A stretch of 7,687 nucleotides of DNA from an uncultured Ruminococcus sp. (GTDB taxonomy: Bacteria > Bacillota > Clostridia > Oscillospirales > Acutalibacteraceae): contig CACYBZ010000411.1 in the NCBI GenBank assembly GCA_902772795.1, forward strand, positions 1-7,687. Reading direction: 5' to 3'. The position numbers were made by a program, and so were the translations under genes. Positions 5,346 through 7,687 of this stretch are shown here, piece after piece. The notes beneath the pieces were generated by a model. That model searched no databases, had not been told where the DNA came from, and saw nothing but the letters and a program-made list of their open reading frames with translations. Within the stretch, counting starts at the first letter, position 1; every line of letters begins with the position of its first letter.

Positions 5346-7687
5346 ATGGGAAATGTTGTTAATGATATGAGCGAAGTGAAAGGTGTTTCAGACAGGAAGA
5401 ACGATACGACAGGAAACATGAATACTGGAACTCAGAAAATCAATAGACAGTATATGTATGAAGATAATGAAGAACCAGTCATTTTTGAAAATGAACTGGA
5501 ATTACCAAAACCGACATATGATTACGTCGATGGTATCGGTGTATTTGGATATTCCCAGAGAGGTAAAAGACATCTTGCAAATGGCAGGCCTTGTCAGGAC
5601 AGAAGTAAATTTGTTTATATTGAAAGCAAAAAAGTCCTGATTTGTGCAATAGCTGATGGTTTGGGTTCTCTGGAATATTCACAATATGGAGCAGATTGTG
5701 CAGTAAATGCTGTTATTGCGTATTTGCAGAGAGAATTAGAACATTCTGAACTGTTAGTTGATGACATCTATTTCACAAAGCTATTGAAAGATGCTATGGA
5801 ATATGCTTGTCAAAGTGTGCAGAGACTTGCCGGTGAACATAATTTGTTGCAGACTTCATTGCAATCAACACTGACATTTGGTATATATTACGGAAAAAAT
5901 TTGTATTTTGCTCATGTGGGAGATGACGGAATAATTGCCCTCAACGACGAAGGCGTTTATGGCATGATTACTGTTCGAACGAAAGGAAAGACAGCAACCA
6001 GTGTTTACACTCTCCAAAGTAAAGAACAGTGGCAGTTCAGAAAAGCAGAAAATATTGTTTCGTTTGTCATGGTTACAGATGGTGTTCTGGATAGCCTAAT
6101 CAAGCAAGACAATGAAATCAATGAAGTCAATTCCAGATTTTTAAAAGGTGTATTTGATAATACAGTGAGCAATGAATTTGATGTGAAACAAATTTGTGAT
6201 AGGTACTATGATGATATGGAAGACGGATACAGAGAATATGTAACTGATGATATTACATTTTTAGCAGTGATGAATTCCAATAACGACAAAGGAAGAAGGT
6301 CTGTTTTTGATCAAGAATATCAAAAACAAAAAGAGATGAGTAGCAATGAAAACACTAAAACCGTTGTTCTGAAAATTACAGAACTGGATACGGCGTTGTC
6401 CAAAGAAAGCGACACCGTAAGGAACGATGATTTAAATACTGATATGCAGAAAGAGCCTGAATTACCTCAACTGATATTGCCTGAAGCAGTTTGCGAATAT
6501 GATGATGAAAGAAAAATGGGATTTTTTGCTTTTTCGCAGAGAGGTCAGTCGCATATAGAAGCTGAAATGACGTGTCAGGACAGATGTGGTTTTAAATACA
6601 TCAAAGAAAAGGGAATATTTATTGGTGCGATAGCTGATGGCGTTGGCAGTTGTGCATATTCGGACTATGGTTCATCATGTGCAGTGGAGTCAGCGATTCA
6701 TTTTATTGAAGAAGAGTTAAGAGTACGGTTCAAAGGAGAACAACTGGAAAATCAGTATATGGGAACGCTGTTGCGGAATGCTATGCAGGTTGCTTATGAC
6801 AGTGTAAAGAAAAGGGCAGAGGAATTGCAACTGGTTTTGTACCATATGCAGTCAACGCTTACCATAGCGGTATATGATGGAAAAGATATATTTTTTGCCC
6901 ATGCCGGAGATGACGGGATAGTGGCACTTAAGCACGACGGAACTTATTCTATGATAACAGTAAGGCACAAAGGGGAAGAATCCAGTAGTGTTTATCCTCT
7001 CCAAAGTATCCAAACGTGGCAATTTGGAAAAGTTTTGGATGTCAGATCTTTTGTCATGGCGACAGATGGTGTACTGGACGCATTTGTAAAGAGCGAGTAT
7101 GAAAATAACAGAGTTTATTTGCCGTTTATTGAAGAAATATTGAACGCATCTTTCCGTTCAAAGAATGATGTAGAGTCGGTATGCAAGGATTACTTTGATT
7201 ATATGTCAAGTTCTTCCTACAGGCGAGTTGTAAGAGACGATTTAACGCTTTTAGGTTTTGCTAATTGTAATGATAAAGAGCAATTCATAAAGCCACAGTT
7301 TAACAAAGATGAGTGGAATAAGAAAACAGAAGAATATGCCGAAGCAAGAAGACAAGCGTTGTATTCTGAAAGCGAAAAAGAAAAATTAGCAAGAGAACAA
7401 CAGCCGTATGAAACTAGCGATGTCGGATATAAGAATCAAAATAACTATCAACAGCCGAGAACGCCGAACTCATCCTATCAACAACCTAGAACACCAAACC
7501 CATCTCATCAACAGCCGAGAACGCCGAACTCATCCTATCAACAATCGAGAACGCCGAACCCGTCCTATCAACAACCTAGAACACCAAACCCATCTCATCA
7601 ACAGCCGAAAACGCCGAACTCATCCTATCAACAATCGAGAACGCCGAACCCGTCCTATCAACAACCTAGAACACCAAACCCATCTCA
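5346..7687 (+). CDS. Tandem PP2C-family phosphatase with Thr-Pro repeat tail (partial, runs off the window)
   Basis: The open frame stays open to the last base (780 full codons), so the C-terminus is not seen. Two complete PP2C domains are present. Domain 1 (about 62-310) has CQDR (D85), ADGLGS (D104), GDDG (192-195), TDG (D245) and DDITF (D301/D302). Domain 2 (about 388-640) has CQDR (D412), ADGVGS (D431), GDDG (522-525), TDG (D574) and DDLTL (D631/D632). Both therefore keep the metal-binding Asps and may be active. A charged linker (about 311-387) joins them. Domain 2 and its following EWNKKTEEYAEARRQAL stretch resemble the upstream phosphatase more than domain 1 does, suggesting duplication followed by fusion. 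From residue 701 a 10-residue repeat of type YQQPRTPNPS begins. The ATG at 5346 has GAGGTG five bases upstream; the gap to the previous gene is 93 bp. No signal peptide or membrane segment is seen in the visible part. Product family is confident; function is inferred from neighbours. Confidence 0.92.
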   Translation, partial: MGNVVNDMSEVKGVSDRKNDTTGNMNTGTQKINRQYMYEDNEEPVIFENELELPKPTYDYVDGIGVFGYSQRGKRHLANGRPCQDRSKFVYIESKKVLICAIADGLGSLEYSQYGADCAVNAVIAYLQRELEHSELLVDDIYFTKLLKDAMEYACQSVQRLAGEHNLLQTSLQSTLTFGIYYGKNLYFAHVGDDGIIALNDEGVYGMITVRTKGKTATSVYTLQSKEQWQFRKAENIVSFVMVTDGVLDSLIKQDNEINEVNSRFLKGVFDNTVSNEFDVKQICDRYYDDMEDGYREYVTDDITFLAVMNSNNDKGRRSVFDQEYQKQKEMSSNENTKTVVLKITELDTALSKESDTVRNDDLNTDMQKEPELPQLILPEAVCEYDDERKMGFFAFSQRGQSHIEAEMTCQDRCGFKYIKEKGIFIGAIADGVGSCAYSDYGSSCAVESAIHFIEEELRVRFKGEQLENQYMGTLLRNAMQVAYDSVKKRAEELQLVLYHMQSTLTIAVYDGKDIFFAHAGDDGIVALKHDGTYSMITVRHKGEESSSVYPLQSIQTWQFGKVLDVRSFVMATDGVLDAFVKSEYENNRVYLPFIEEILNASFRSKNDVESVCKDYFDYMSSSSYRRVVRDDLTLLGFANCNDKEQFIKPQFNKDEWNKKTEEYAEARRQALYSESEKEKLAREQQPYETSDVGYKNQNNYQQPRTPNSSYQQPRTPNPSHQQPRTPNSSYQQSRTPNPSYQQPRTPNPSHQQPKTPNSSYQQSRTPNPSYQQPRTPNPS
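7446..7687 (+). repeat. 30-bp in-frame tandem repeat encoding QQ-RTPN units
   Basis: Eight complete 30-bp units (7446-7685) and the first two bases of a ninth encode [Y/H]QQ[P/S][R/K]TPN[S/P]S. Three unit types occur in the order A-C-A-B-C-A-B-C, so a 90-bp higher-order repeat is superimposed: 7506-7595 and 7596-7685 differ at one base only (G in the first, A at 7609, an Arg-to-Lys change). The three C units (7476, 7566, 7656) are identical, as are the two B units (7536, 7626). Unit 1 is an A unit with TAT in place of CAT. The array continues past the window edge, so total copy number is unknown. Near-identity indicates recent expansion and a likely site of length variation between strains. 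Confidence 0.97.

Noticed and set aside
7446..7687. CRISPR array as the explanation of the regular repeats
   Set aside because: Units abut without unique spacers, stay in the reading frame and translate to one conserved decapeptide, so this is a coding tandem repeat.

Overview
The window reads as part of the chromosome of a low-GC Gram-positive bacterium, most likely a gut Clostridia or Lachnospiraceae-type Firmicute. The signs are AT-rich codon use, purine-rich Shine-Dalgarno sites, one TTG start and an IS200/IS605-type remnant. The taxon is an inference from composition and style, not from a marker gene.

All four credible genes lie on the + strand. Positions 1-724 are GT-rich, C-poor and gene-free. 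Then follow a soluble Ser/Thr-kinase-like protein with a C-terminal zinc ribbon (725-1777); a 528-bp spacer; a paralogous kinase with a zinc ribbon and a multi-pass membrane tail (2306-3874); a PP2C-family phosphatase with a Glu-rich segment, a run of ten Lys and a short hydrophobic tail (3930-5252); and a protein with two complete PP2C domains followed by a 10-residue tandem repeat (5346 to beyond the window edge). The spacer at 1778-2305 holds a roughly 285-bp structured element with related hairpins at both ends, best explained as a non-autonomous IS200/IS605-like (omega-RNA-like) element.

The set of kinase plus zinc ribbon together with PP2C resembles the TerY-P phosphorylation triad (kinase, PP2C, vWA protein; E. 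coli yegI-yegK-yegL is the comparable arrangement). Here the kinases are duplicated and there are three PP2C domains in two polypeptides. No vWA or Ter-family gene is visible, though the right edge cuts the last gene. A plausible reading is a reversible protein-phosphorylation module, partly membrane-attached through the second kinase and perhaps the first phosphatase. The Thr-Pro repeat tail of the tandem phosphatase is a candidate phosphorylated docking segment. Substrates, trigger and output cannot be read from this sequence.
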